Shown here: in pieces, positions 63,801 through 64,000 of the stretch
Layout of the letters: each line of letters begins with the position of its first letter
Position numbering within the stretch: position 1 is the first letter of the stretch
NCBI GenBank assembly: GCA_025765615.1
Contig: JAIVFJ010000072.1
Span: 62,001-126,000, forward strand
Source of the DNA: Zopfochytrium polystomum
Lineage: Eukaryota; Chytridiomycota; Chytridiomycetes; Chytridiales; Chytridiaceae
Length of the DNA stretch: 64,000 nucleotides
Direction of reading: 5' to 3'
The notes under the pieces: model-generated
Database searches by the model: none
Seen by the model: only the letters and a program-made list of their open reading frames with translations
What the model was told of the DNA's origin: nothing
Program-made: the position numbers and the translations under genes

Positions 63801-64000
63801 TGCACGACCTCCGCTCCAGCTTGACCATCATCCCGCAGGACCCCGTGCTGTTTGCCGGCACCGTCCGCTCGAACCTGGACCCGTTCGATAGCCTCGACGA
63901 CGCGACTCTGTGGAACGCACTCCGTCGCGCGCACCTCGTCGGCGACCCCCACCACCCCGACGACGCCCCGCGTGCCCCCGCTGCCGCCCCCGCCGCCTCC
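57840..64000 (+). CDS. MRP/ABCC-type ABC transporter (3' partial)
   Basis: Exons: 57840-58439, 58708-59043, 59119-59686, 59776-59943, 60052-60386, 60455-61242, 61355-62374, 62456-62475, 62541-62618, 62708-62819, 62948-63246, 63363-63577, 63713->64000. Layout: an N-terminal TMD0-like hydrophobic region; a linker; TMD1 ([51 protein letters not shown]); NBD1 with Walker [10 protein letters not shown], signature [14 protein letters not shown] and Walker [15 protein letters not shown]2 ([34 protein letters not shown]); and NBD2 with Walker A GRTGAGKST and [20 protein letters not shown]. The coding region runs past the window before the NBD2 signature. The family exports conjugated or bulky organic anions across vacuolar or plasma membranes. 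The 108-bp intron at 59944-60051 has no stop and could be retained. Confidence 0.93.

Overview
This window is eukaryotic nuclear DNA, most likely from an early-diverging (chytrid-like) fungus. Most genes are broken by short GT-AG introns of about 45-110 bp. The proteins include fungal WSC-domain, CWC22, auxilin/Swa2, MRP-type ABC transporter and Frizzled-like receptor genes. There is also a decayed gene with the WWK-SGL ankyrin-like repeats I associate with chytrid genomes. The exact species cannot be read from the sequence.

Layout. 1-3 kb: 3' part of an auxilin/Swa2-type clathrin-uncoating J-protein (+). 3.7-4.7 kb: a four-exon chorismate-lyase-like (DUF98) gene (+). 6.1-7.7 kb: a long inverted-repeat element with outward-facing TATA boxes. 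8.5-12.5 kb: a Ty3/Gypsy chromovirus (-) whose two LTRs differ at one base in 353. It has intact gag, integrase and chromodomain but has lost its reverse transcriptase. 13.7-16.3 kb: Frizzled-like 7TM receptor (+). 16.7-19.3 kb: low-complexity probable nuclear protein (-). 19.7-20.3 kb: Ty1/copia remnant. 20.9-26.0 kb: 14-exon coiled-coil, tail-anchored protein (+). 26.2-29.1 kb: CWC22 splicing factor with a frame break (+). 29.8-30.8 kb: secreted cupredoxin-like protein (+). 31-39.5 kb: repeat-rich tract with a Tc1/mariner relic, a second truncated Ty3 copy, and WD40-repeat pseudogene sequence on both sides of it. 40.4-47.4 kb: 2146-residue secreted or membrane beta-propeller protein with seven WSC domains (+). 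48.3-50.5 kb: endonuclease/exonuclease/phosphatase-fold enzyme (-). 51-52 kb: ankyrin-like pseudogene (-). 52.2-54.3 kb: coiled-coil protein with two frame breaks (-). 55.5-57.5 kb: tandem array of about 440-bp units. 57.8-64.0 kb: MRP/ABCC transporter, running off the window (+).

The most interesting material is the Ty3 element. On one copy I can read a run of heat-shock-element pentamers in the LTR promoter half. There is an exact 11-nt match between the predicted RNA 5' end and the primer-binding site, which is self-priming as in Tf1. There is a canonical -1 slippery heptamer followed five bases later by a perfect H-type pseudoknot. The polypurine tract lies inside the last pol codons. A second recurring theme is long CT tracts followed by A- or C-rich leaders just upstream of several start codons. 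The genes in the window do not form an evident pathway. Exon structures were derived by hand from splice signals, reading-frame continuity and family conservation.
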